Below are positions 33,738 to 40,296 of a stretch of DNA of 40,296 nt, one piece after another. The translations under genes were made by a program, and so were the position numbers. A model generated the notes under the pieces. It saw only the letters and a list, made by a program, of their open reading frames with translations. It was not told where the DNA came from and searched no databases. The stretch is from an uncultured Spirochaetaceae bacterium (GTDB lineage: Bacteria > Spirochaetota > Spirochaetia > Sphaerochaetales > Sphaerochaetaceae): positions 1-40,296 of the forward strand of contig CALXLB010000046.1 in NCBI GenBank assembly GCA_944389085.1. The letters are read 5' to 3'. Position 1 is the stretch's first letter. Every line of letters begins with the position of its first letter.

Positions 33738-34217
33738 TCAAAGAATCTTTCTCATAAAGACAGTACTATCGACAGGGCTGTCATTATATGCCTCCGTCTC
33801 TTCAAAGCCCATTTTCCTATAAAGAGAAAGCGCAGCCTCAAGCTCTGGAACAGAATCGAGATAGAGGCTTTTGTACCCGATTTTCCTCGCCTCTTCTTCA
33901 ATCCATTCCACCAGAACCCTGCCAATGCCTTTACCTCTGAAAGATGGTCGGACATAGAGTCTTTTCAGCTCTCCCCTCTCATCATCAAGCCTCCGCAAAG
34001 CTACGCACCCGGCCACACTTCCATCAGAAATGGCGATGCAGAGCCTACCCCATGGAAGTTCATATTTTCTTTCCGGATGCTCTGCTTCATCCTGGTAATT
34101 CTGCAGATCAAGATATAGCTGCATGTCTGGATTCATCTCAAGAAGCATTGATGTATATTCAGAAAACAGCTTTCTGATATCTTCAAGCTTGTCATATGCG
34201 TCTACAATCTCAGTCAT
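33738..34217 (-). CDS. GNAT family N-acetyltransferase
   Basis: This is a 159-residue single-domain GNAT. Motif A is 'LKRLYVRPSFRGKGIGRVLVEWIEEEA' (the R-G-K-G-I-G acetyl-CoA loop), followed by 'YKSLYLDSVPELEAALSLYRKMGF'. The start at 34217 has AAAAGGAT upstream and overlaps the MATE stop by 8 nt; a longer in-frame start at 34286 would lie well inside the MATE gene. It is co-transcribed with the exporter, which could suit modification plus export of a small toxic compound, but this is inference. Confidence 0.87.
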   Translation of the reverse strand: MTEIVDAYDKLEDIRKLFSEYTSMLLEMNPDMQLYLDLQNYQDEAEHPERKYELPWGRLCIAISDGSVAGCVALRRLDDERGELKRLYVRPSFRGKGIGRVLVEWIEEEARKIGYKSLYLDSVPELEAALSLYRKMGFEETEAYNDSPVDSTVFMRKIL

Positions 34218-35562
34218 GGCGTATCCTTTTAAGCTGAAGATATTTTCCCGATAGCAGGAAGACAAGAAAAACTGCAGATGATACAAGCCATGTCACAGGA
34301 TAGGCAGTATAAATCACGTTTATATCATTGAAAAGCAAGAGCATGACTCTGATGAAAAGCACACGGACAACACACCAGGAAGCAAGGAGAACGAGCATTG
34401 GAACAAAGGCTTTTCCAGCCCCTCTGAGAATTCCTGCAGCACCATGCGAAAGAGCTGGAAGGAAGTAGAAAAAAGCCTCTATACGTGCCTGCCGCACACC
34501 GAAGGCGACAACATCAGGATCATCTGAGAAAAGACGGAAAAGAAAAGGTGCAAAAAGAAAAAGAAGCACTCCGACAGCCTCTCCGCTGAGAATATCCATA
34601 AGCAGTCCGGTCCTTGCTCCTGTTCTGGCTCTCTGGATATCACCGGCCCCCAGTATCTGTGCAACACAGGTGGTCAGCGAAAGCGAGATAGTCGAAATAG
34701 GCAGCAGGACAAAGCCTTCGATCTTCGCATAGACTCCGAAGCCGGCAATAGCGGCGGCAGGAAATATATTGACAGAAGCCTGTACCACTGTATTGGCAAA
34801 ACCGACAATTGAATTCTGCAACCCCGAAGGAAGACCTGAAGAGATGATTGCTTTCAGTTCTCTTCCGGCGATTCTGATAGATCTGATTGAAATCCGTACT
34901 CCGCCAATTCCTTTCATGAGCCTGATGAAGCAAAGTATGGAACTTACTGCCTGTGAAAGGATTGTGGCAAAAGCTGCAGAACCGACGCCCAGTCCTAGCA
35001 CACCGATGAAAAAGAGATCAAGGACTATATTTATGAGAGAGGAAATAATCAGATAATAAAGCGGATGCTTGCTGTCTCCCAGCGCATTCATAATCCCCAT
35101 GAGGATGTTATAGAGAACTGAGAAGAAGATGCCGAGCGAATAGATGCGGAAATAATCAGAGCTCAGCGGCAGCAGATTATCCGGCGTCTTTATCCATCTC
35201 AGAATCTTCGGAGTGAAGATAACAGCAAAAAGCGTTATGGCAATACCTGCAATACAGCCGAATGCAATATCTGTATGAATTGCTCTTTCAGCTCTCTGTC
35301 TGTCCCCTGCTCCTGCTGCATGGGATATAACGACACCTGCTCCGACAGCCATCCCATTGAAAAAACCTACCATCATGAAAATCAGAGAGCCGGAAGAAGA
35401 GACCGCAGCAAGTGCATCGGAACCAAGGAAATTCCCAACTATAAGCGTATCTGCGGCATTATATAGCTGCTGGAAGAGATTTCCCAGAAAAAGCGGAAAG
35501 GAAAAAAGCAGTATTTTCTTTGCGATGTTGCCACTGGTAAAATCTACAATACTTTCAGCCAT
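34210..35562 (-). CDS. MATE family efflux transporter
   Basis: This 450-residue inner-membrane cation-coupled exporter has about 12 membrane helices. The start 'FTSGNIAKKILLFSFPLFLGNLFQQLYNAADTLIVG' is the typical MATE N-lobe signature ('P....NL.Q..Y..ADT..VG'), with a matching C-lobe 'SGLPSGLQNSIVGFANTVVQASVN'. The length is normal. The start at 35562 has TATAAT 5 nt upstream and no ribosome binding site. Substrate is unknown; it may act with the co-transcribed acetyltransferase. Confidence 0.95.
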   Translation of the reverse strand: MAESIVDFTSGNIAKKILLFSFPLFLGNLFQQLYNAADTLIVGNFLGSDALAAVSSSGSLIFMMVGFFNGMAVGAGVVISHAAGAGDRQRAERAIHTDIAFGCIAGIAITLFAVIFTPKILRWIKTPDNLLPLSSDYFRIYSLGIFFSVLYNILMGIMNALGDSKHPLYYLIISSLINIVLDLFFIGVLGLGVGSAAFATILSQAVSSILCFIRLMKGIGGVRISIRSIRIAGRELKAIISSGLPSGLQNSIVGFANTVVQASVNIFPAAAIAGFGVYAKIEGFVLLPISTISLSLTTCVAQILGAGDIQRARTGARTGLLMDILSGEAVGVLLFLFAPFLFRLFSDDPDVVAFGVRQARIEAFFYFLPALSHGAAGILRGAGKAFVPMLVLLASWCVVRVLFIRVMLLLFNDINVIYTAYPVTWLVSSAVFLVFLLSGKYLQLKRIRHD

Positions 35563-35567
35563 GTCCG

Positions 35568-35573
35568 ATTATA
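35568..35573 (-). promoter_or_regulatory. -10 element of the MATE gene (leaderless)
   Basis: A perfect TATAAT on the minus strand is followed by 5 nt (CGGAC) and the ATG at 35562. The short spacing implies a start at the ATG. No Shine-Dalgarno is present. The element is back to back with the promoter at 35632-35640. Confidence 0.6.
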
Positions 35574-35631
35574 TGCACCAACACCTGTCTTTCAGCAAGA
35601 GGCATAATCGTTTTCATGGACTGTCGTTTGG

Positions 35632-35640
35632 TGCTATCCT
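35632..35640 (+). promoter_or_regulatory. Extended -10 element of the HIBADH-like gene (leaderless)
   Basis: TGC-TATCCT is followed by CATCTC and the ATG at 35647. TTTTCA at 35611-35616 gives a weak -35 with an 18-nt spacer. Transcription is predicted to start at the A of ATG. Confidence 0.6.
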
Positions 35641-35646
35641 CATCTC

Positions 35647-36534
35647 ATGGGAAAGAAGACAGGATTTATCGGACTTGGTGTAATGGGTTCATCCATGGCT
35701 TCCAGGCTTATCGAAGCAGGATACGAACTATATGTCTTTAACAGAACAAAATCCAAAGCAGATCCATTGATTGCAAAAGGTGCGATATGGTGTGACAATC
35801 CCAGAGAAGTTGCAGAGTCTGCAGATACAACATTAACAATCGTAGGTTATCCAAAGGACGTCGAGGAAGTGTATCTTGGCCATAACGGAATCATCGAAGC
35901 AGATATCTCCGGCAAGATCTTCTGCGATATGACGACAACAAAGCCATCTCTGGACATGCATATTGCTCAAAAGCTTGCAGAAAAGGATGCTGAAATGGCA
36001 GATGCGCCTGTCTCCGGAGGTGATACCGGGGCAAAAAACGGTACACTCTCCATCATGGCCGGGTGTACAGAAGATGTCTTTGCAGCCCTTCTGCCCTATT
36101 TCAGAATCATGGGAAAGAACATAACACACATGGGAGCTGTAGGATCTGGACAGAACACGAAGATGGCTAACCAGATTGTGATAGCCGGTACTATGTGCGG
36201 TGTTTCAGAAGCTCTTGTCTATGGAGCAAGGGCTGGACTGGATCTGGAGAAGATGGTATCCACCATTTCAAAAGGCGCGGCAGGCTGCTGGACTCTCGAC
36301 AATCTTGCACCGCGTGTCCTTAGACATGATTACGAACCGGGTTTTATGGTGGAGCATTTCATCAAAGACATGGGAATAGCTTTGGAAGAAGCAGAGAAAA
36401 TGGAACTGCCACTGCCTTCCCTTGCTCTTACAAAGCAGCTATATTTAGCAATCAAAGCTGATGGCATGGGCAGAAAAGGAACACAGGTTCTGGTAAAAGC
36501 CCTTGAAGCTTTAAGCGGTAAGGAGATTCTATGA
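35647..36534 (+). CDS. 3-hydroxyisobutyrate dehydrogenase family oxidoreductase
   Basis: This 295-residue NAD(P)-dependent beta-hydroxyacid dehydrogenase has 'GFIGLGVMGSSMASRLIEAGYEL' (about 6-28) as its dinucleotide site. The substrate-binding 'MADAPVSGGDTGAKNGTLSIMAGG'-like stretch is at about 116-138 (final residue Cys here). The catalytic Lys is in 'GSGQNTKMANQIV' (about 166-178). 'NRTKSKADPL' after the second strand is compatible with NADP use. The family covers 3-hydroxyisobutyrate, tartronate semialdehyde and succinic semialdehyde reductases; motifs do not fix the substrate. Its stop overlaps the citrate synthase start (ATGA). Confidence 0.9.
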   Translation: MGKKTGFIGLGVMGSSMASRLIEAGYELYVFNRTKSKADPLIAKGAIWCDNPREVAESADTTLTIVGYPKDVEEVYLGHNGIIEADISGKIFCDMTTTKPSLDMHIAQKLAEKDAEMADAPVSGGDTGAKNGTLSIMAGCTEDVFAALLPYFRIMGKNITHMGAVGSGQNTKMANQIVIAGTMCGVSEALVYGARAGLDLEKMVSTISKGAAGCWTLDNLAPRVLRHDYEPGFMVEHFIKDMGIALEEAEKMELPLPSLALTKQLYLAIKADGMGRKGTQVLVKALEALSGKEIL

Positions 36535-37829
36535 TCAGAGAAAAAGACGCTGCCTTAATCAGGCTTTCCGGAGGAAAGGAATTCAAAGCGGACATCATTA
36601 CCGACAACATGGGTGATAAGTCTATTGATATCACAGCTCTCAGGAAGGAAACTGGCTACATCACCTATGATCCGGGATATGTGAACACTGGTTCATGCAT
36701 GTCTTCCATCTGCTATATAAATGGCGAGAAAGGAATTCTCCGTTATCGCGGTTATGACATCGCGGACCTTGTCAAAAAGTGCGACTTCATCGAAGTTGCC
36801 TATCTTCTCATCAAGGGAAGACTTCCCTCTGCAGAGGAAAGGATCGGTTACCAGAAACTCCTCAATGAGAACTCGCTGCTGCATGTGAACATGCGTGATT
36901 TCTTCCGTGCCTATCCTCATGACGGACATCCGATGGGAATCCTTGCTGCCATGGTAGCCTCACTCTCTGCTTTCTATCCAGAGCTTGAAGACAAGGATCC
37001 AGAGGAGAATCTCGACCTTACAGTCACAAGGCTTCTGTCAAAGATGAGAACAATAGCGGCTTTCACCTACAGGCAGATGAAAGGACTCGATTTCGTTGAG
37101 CCGCAGTACAACTATTCATATTGTGCGAACTTCCTGAACATGATGTTCCATACATCTGTCAATAACTACATCCCATCCCCTGTTCACGTTGCAGCGCTCA
37201 ACAAACTGCTGATTCTCCATGCAGATCATGAACAGAACTGCTCAACAAGCGCAGTCCGCCTTGTAGGCTCATCCGATGCGAATCTGTACGCGTCAGTCAC
37301 AGCTGGAGTCTGCGCGCTATGGGGTTCAAAGCATGGTGGAGCAAACCAGGCTGTAATGGATATGCTTCAGCGCATTCAGCAGGAAGGTCTTTCCATCGAC
37401 AAAGTCATGGAGAAAGCCAAATCAAAGGATGATCCATTCCGCCTCTATGGTTTCGGGCACAGGGTCTATAAGACATTCGATCCGAGAGCAAAGATAGCAA
37501 AAGAACTCACCAGAGATGTGCTGGAATCAACAGGCAAGACAGATGAGCTTCTGGATATAGCGCTCGAGCTTGAAGAGAGAGCTACCCATGACAGTTATTT
37601 CATCGAACGGAACCTCTATCCGAATGTAGATTTCTACACAGGTATAACATTCCATATGATGGGAATACCTGTCTCGATGTTCACAGTGCTCTTCGCCATG
37701 GGCCGTCTCCCTGGCTGGATAGCACATTATCTTGAATGGAGGCATGATCCGTATCAGAAGATCGGACGTCCTAGACAGGTTTATTCGGGTCCGGAGGAGA
37801 GAGATGTCATTCCGATTGCCGAACGCTGA
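36531..37829 (+). CDS. gltA: Citrate synthase
   Basis: This 432-residue enzyme condenses oxaloacetate and acetyl-CoA into citrate. The visible signatures are 'GILRYRGYDIADL' near 67-79, 'LHADHEQNCSTSAVRLVGSS' (substrate His and nearby residues), 'LWGSKHGGANQAV' (catalytic His region), 'GFGHRVYKTFDPRAK' and 'FYTGITFHMMGIP' with the catalytic Asp. The length fits the type II (hexameric) group. The start at 36531 has AAGGAGATTCT upstream. It is the second gene of an operon and faces icd and aconitase, which continue the pathway. Confidence 0.97.
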   Translation: MIREKDAALIRLSGGKEFKADIITDNMGDKSIDITALRKETGYITYDPGYVNTGSCMSSICYINGEKGILRYRGYDIADLVKKCDFIEVAYLLIKGRLPSAEERIGYQKLLNENSLLHVNMRDFFRAYPHDGHPMGILAAMVASLSAFYPELEDKDPEENLDLTVTRLLSKMRTIAAFTYRQMKGLDFVEPQYNYSYCANFLNMMFHTSVNNYIPSPVHVAALNKLLILHADHEQNCSTSAVRLVGSSDANLYASVTAGVCALWGSKHGGANQAVMDMLQRIQQEGLSIDKVMEKAKSKDDPFRLYGFGHRVYKTFDPRAKIAKELTRDVLESTGKTDELLDIALELEERATHDSYFIERNLYPNVDFYTGITFHMMGIPVSMFTVLFAMGRLPGWIAHYLEWRHDPYQKIGRPRQVYSGPEERDVIPIAER

Positions 37830-38460
37830 TGGCTATATATTTGATTTCAACGGCACGCTTTACTGGGACAGCAAGGAAAACAGAGAAGCCTGGTCTGCAA
37901 TCTTCTCAATGGTGAGGGGAAGTGCCATCACTGATGAAGAGTTCTCTCTCCTTAATGGCAGAACTGACGATGAGACAGTACTATATCTAAGACCGGATGA
38001 TTCTTTTCCGGAGAGGGAAAAGATTGCCATGGACAAGGAAAGAATCTATAAGGAACTCTGTCTGGAACACCGCCTTACACTCTCTCCTGGTTCTGAAGAA
38101 CTTCTGCAGGCACTTAAAGAAAGAAACAGCAGAATGGCTATAGCTTCATCCGCACCGAAATGCAATATGGATTGGTATATTCCTGAATACAGGCTCGGAA
38201 GATTCTTCACACTCGATACAATCATCGCGGGCAGGACGGATATCCCCTCAAAGCCAGATCCTGCAATCTTCACCCTGGCGATGAGAACAATCGGTACGAA
38301 ACCTGAAAGAACCATAATCTTCGAAGATTCTGAATCAGGAGTGAAAGCGGCTCTGGCAGCAGGAGCTTTTCTTGTAGTGAGAATAAAAGATCCCGGACTG
38401 GAATCAATCCGGGATGAACGCGTTATCGAAATACCGTCTTTCAGCGAGATTTCTTTATAA
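37804..38460 (+). CDS. HAD family hydrolase (beta-phosphoglucomutase-like), variant active site
   Basis: This 218-residue HAD phosphatase has the helical cap of the beta-phosphoglucomutase/Gph type. Motif I reads '[12 protein letters not shown]' with the nucleophile D14, but Asn16 replaces the usual second Asp, the general acid/base. Motif II is 'IASSAP' (S115), motif III 'PSKPDPAIF' (K150) and motif IV '[17 protein letters not shown]' (E174, D175). The start at 37804 has GGAGGAGAGAG upstream and lies inside gltA (26-nt overlap). The in-frame ATG at 37732 would overlap gltA much further. The 3' end overlaps icd by 20 bp. Confidence 0.88.
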   Translation: MSFRLPNADGYIFDFNGTLYWDSKENREAWSAIFSMVRGSAITDEEFSLLNGRTDDETVLYLRPDDSFPEREKIAMDKERIYKELCLEHRLTLSPGSEELLQALKERNSRMAIASSAPKCNMDWYIPEYRLGRFFTLDTIIAGRTDIPSKPDPAIFTLAMRTIGTKPERTIIFEDSESGVKAALAAGAFLVVRIKDPGLESIRDERVIEIPSFSEISL

Positions 38461-39670
38461 GAGAGATAAGCTGCTCTGTGAAGGAAGATGTGGAAAGGCA
38501 TTCACCGTTTCTGCCTTCCTTCTTCAGAAGCGTATAGAAATCTTTTGTCACCGCACCTGAGGCAATCTGGGTTTTTACAGCATTCCTGATACGCTCTCCA
38601 GCTTCATTCCATCCGATATACTCAAGCATCATCACGCCTGAGAGGATGATTGAAAGCGGATTTACAATATCCTTTCCAGCGATATCAGGGGCTGTACCAT
38701 GCGTTGCTTCGAAAACAGCGGCCCCTGTTGTGTAGTTGATATTCCCTCCAGGTGCAATCCCGATGCCTCCGACTTCCGCAGCCAGTGCATCAGAGACATA
38801 GTCACCGTTGAGATTAAGCGTTGCTATCACATCATATTCCTCAGGTTTGAGAAGTATGTTCTGCAGGAATGCATCGCAGATGCAGTCTTTGATTTCTATC
38901 TCTCTCGTTCCTGCTGGAATGAAGATTTTACCATCACGCTCAAATGCACCATATTCCTCTTTTGCCAGTTCATAGCCCCAGCTACGGAATCCGCCTTCAG
39001 TGAACTTCATGATATTTCCTTTGTGAACCAGCGTGACAGACCGGCGCGAATGTGCGATAGCATAATCGATAGCAGCCTTGATCAGGCGCTTTGACCCTTC
39101 AGGAGATACAGGCTTGACTCCTATGGCAGAAGTTTCAGGGAATCTTATCTTAGCCACATTCATCTCTTTTTGCAGGAATGAGATAACCTTCTTTGCATCC
39201 TCTGAGAGGGAAGGCCATTCAATCCCTGCATATATATCCTCTGTGTTCTCCCTGAAAACAACCATATCGACATTCTCAGGATGGCGGACTGGAGATGGTA
39301 CGCCTGGGAAATATTCCACAGGACGGAGACAGACATAGAGATCCAGCTTCTGTCTGAGAGCAACATTGATGGAACGTGCGCCCTTTCCTACAGGAGTCAT
39401 CAGCGGCCCCTTGATGGCAACAAGAGAAGAAGAGATAGACTCCAGAGTTTCATCAGGAAGGTTTACACCGGTCTTCTCTATTGCCTTGCCACCAGCGAGT
39501 GCTTCCTTCCATTCGATCTTTCTTTTTCCGCCATACTCTCTCAGGATTGCAGCATCCAGCACGGCCATCATCTTTTCCGTAATCTCTGCCCCGACCCCGT
39601 CACCTTCGATATAGACAATCTCAGGATTATCAGGGACTACAAGATTACCGTTTTCAATTCTGATTTTCAT
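38441..39670 (-). CDS. icd: Isocitrate dehydrogenase, predicted NAD-dependent
   Basis: This 409-residue homodimeric IDH makes 2-oxoglutarate. '[32 protein letters not shown]' (about 87-117) holds the substrate Ser100 (E. coli Ser113) and Arg residues, and the metal-binding Asp residues lie around 280-290 and 294. The cofactor loop reads '[16 protein letters not shown]': D329 and I330 replace the Lys-Tyr pair that binds NADP in E. coli, and K376 and T380 replace its Tyr391 and Arg395. This set is known to mark NAD-specific enzymes. The ATG overlaps the aconitase stop by 17 nt with GAGGTG upstream. The 3' end overlaps the HAD gene by 20 bp. Confidence 0.95.
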   Translation of the reverse strand: MKIRIENGNLVVPDNPEIVYIEGDGVGAEITEKMMAVLDAAILREYGGKRKIEWKEALAGGKAIEKTGVNLPDETLESISSSLVAIKGPLMTPVGKGARSINVALRQKLDLYVCLRPVEYFPGVPSPVRHPENVDMVVFRENTEDIYAGIEWPSLSEDAKKVISFLQKEMNVAKIRFPETSAIGVKPVSPEGSKRLIKAAIDYAIAHSRRSVTLVHKGNIMKFTEGGFRSWGYELAKEEYGAFERDGKIFIPAGTREIEIKDCICDAFLQNILLKPEEYDVIATLNLNGDYVSDALAAEVGGIGIAPGGNINYTTGAAVFEATHGTAPDIAGKDIVNPLSIILSGVMMLEYIGWNEAGERIRNAVKTQIASGAVTKDFYTLLKKEGRNGECLSTSSFTEQLISLIKKSR

Positions 39671-40296
39671 GTTTCACCTCATTGAGCCTTCCACCAGCTC
39701 TGAGCATCGCTTTCTGTTCCTCAGAAGCAAAGAGACGGAGAGGAATCTCCAGATTCTTTGTAATATCGCGGAGAGTGAATTCACCTCTTTCAAGCGAGGA
39801 AAGCGGAGAAAGAAGTTCAAGCTCATCTCCCTGCTCTATTTTCTGATAATCATCCTCATTCTCGAAAAGAAGCGGAAGAATACCGAAATTACAGAGATTA
39901 GCCTGATGTATTCTCTCTATTGATACAGCAACCACAGCCCTGATTCCAAGATACATCGGGCAGATAGCGGCATGCTCTCGCGACGAGCCCTGCCCATAGG
40001 AAGATGCAGCAATGATGAAACCGCTCTCACCTTTATCACGATAAAGAGATGCTCTCGAGGGGAACTCCGGATCAACTGATTCGAAGACGAACTGTGAATA
40101 ATGCGGGATATTCGATCTGTACTTCAGCCTCGCTCCAGCCGGCATGATATGATCGGTCGTTATCTTATCACCGACTTTGATCACAGCATGGCCTTTCACA
40201 GTCTCCGGAAGAGGTGTGTTCATTGGCGGTTCACCGATATTAGGCCCTCTTTTCACTTCAAGAGAGAAAGTAGGATTGATGAACATCGAATCATCT
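39654..40296 (-). CDS. Aconitate hydratase, C-terminal part (runs off window)
   Basis: The frame is open to the window edge, giving about 213 residues of the C-terminal swivel domain. Landmarks are '[31 protein letters not shown]', the substrate-binding '[14 protein letters not shown]', and '[27 protein letters not shown]'. These match the mitochondrial-type/single-chain bacterial aconitases. The Fe-S-binding Cys residues would lie upstream, outside the window. An internal ATG at 40286 is not the true start, since the frame continues before it. It is directly upstream of icd with a 17-nt overlap, so citrate-to-2-oxoglutarate steps are co-expressed. Confidence 0.95.
   Translation of the reverse strand, partial: DDSMFINPTFSLEVKRGPNIGEPPMNTPLPETVKGHAVIKVGDKITTDHIMPAGARLKYRSNIPHYSQFVFESVDPEFPSRASLYRDKGESGFIIAASSYGQGSSREHAAICPMYLGIRAVVAVSIERIHQANLCNFGILPLLFENEDDYQKIEQGDELELLSPLSSLERGEFTLRDITKNLEIPLRLFASEEQKAMLRAGGRLNEVKHENQN

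Overview
This is a gene-dense chromosomal window (about 40 kb) with short intergenic gaps, many start/stop overlaps and no tRNA, rRNA, CRISPR array or insertion sequence. Gene content points to a spirochaete (Spirochaetota, perhaps Sphaerochaeta- or Treponema-like). The clues are an EF-G of the spirochaetal/mitochondrial ribosome-recycling type, a second divergent EF-G paralogue, an XPB-type helicase with its Helicase_C_3-like partner, an AroD-AroE fusion and several small lipoproteins. This assignment is inference from gene families; no marker sequence could be searched.

Layout. 1-1470 (-): RND efflux pump (cut by the window edge) and its periplasmic adaptor. 1641-4303 (+): aldehyde dehydrogenase and a CLC antiporter of probable CLC-F type. 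4272-4967 (-): GNAT acetyltransferase. 5016-7046 (+): recycling-type EF-G. 7121-8260 (-): a phage-like protein with a possible PBECR-type nuclease domain, followed by 480 bp of AT-rich DNA with decayed coding fragments. 8741-10825 (+): divergent EF-G-like GTPase. 11077-15050 (-): mfd-trmB. 15130-15927 (+): inositol-monophosphatase family enzyme. 15902-17006 (-): ACT-domain regulator and THEP1-like NTPase. 17117-17575 (+) nrdR and 17576-18727 (-) dgt, back to back. 18765-22949 (+): membrane protein, secreted protein, lipoprotein fragment, DUF4143-type ATPase and a large lipoprotein. 23043-27911 (+): aroK-aroC-XPB helicase-helicase partner, facing the aroDE fusion (27868-29310, -). 29392-31922 (+): ABC-F ATPase and maf. 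32077-33731 (+): NahK-like sugar kinase and a lipoprotein. 33738-35562 (-): MATE exporter and GNAT. 35647-38460 (+): 3-hydroxyisobutyrate-dehydrogenase-like oxidoreductase, citrate synthase and a HAD phosphatase, facing icd-acn (38441-40296, -).

Functional themes. The window holds four of the shikimate-pathway activities (DHQ dehydratase, shikimate dehydrogenase, shikimate kinase, chorismate synthase). It holds the oxidative arm of the TCA cycle from citrate to 2-oxoglutarate, with IDH residues that predict NAD use. It also holds transcription-coupled and XPB-type repair, dNTP-pool control (NrdR and a dNTPase) and several exporters.

Most striking signal. At about a dozen first genes of transcription units, a -10 hexamer, usually with an extended TGn, lies 5-9 nt upstream of the start codon, and no Shine-Dalgarno is present. 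This predicts transcription starting at or within a few bases of the start codon, that is, widespread leaderless mRNAs. Downstream operon genes in the same window carry ordinary purine-rich ribosome binding sites. The second region of interest is the phage-derived, partly decayed locus at 7121-8584.
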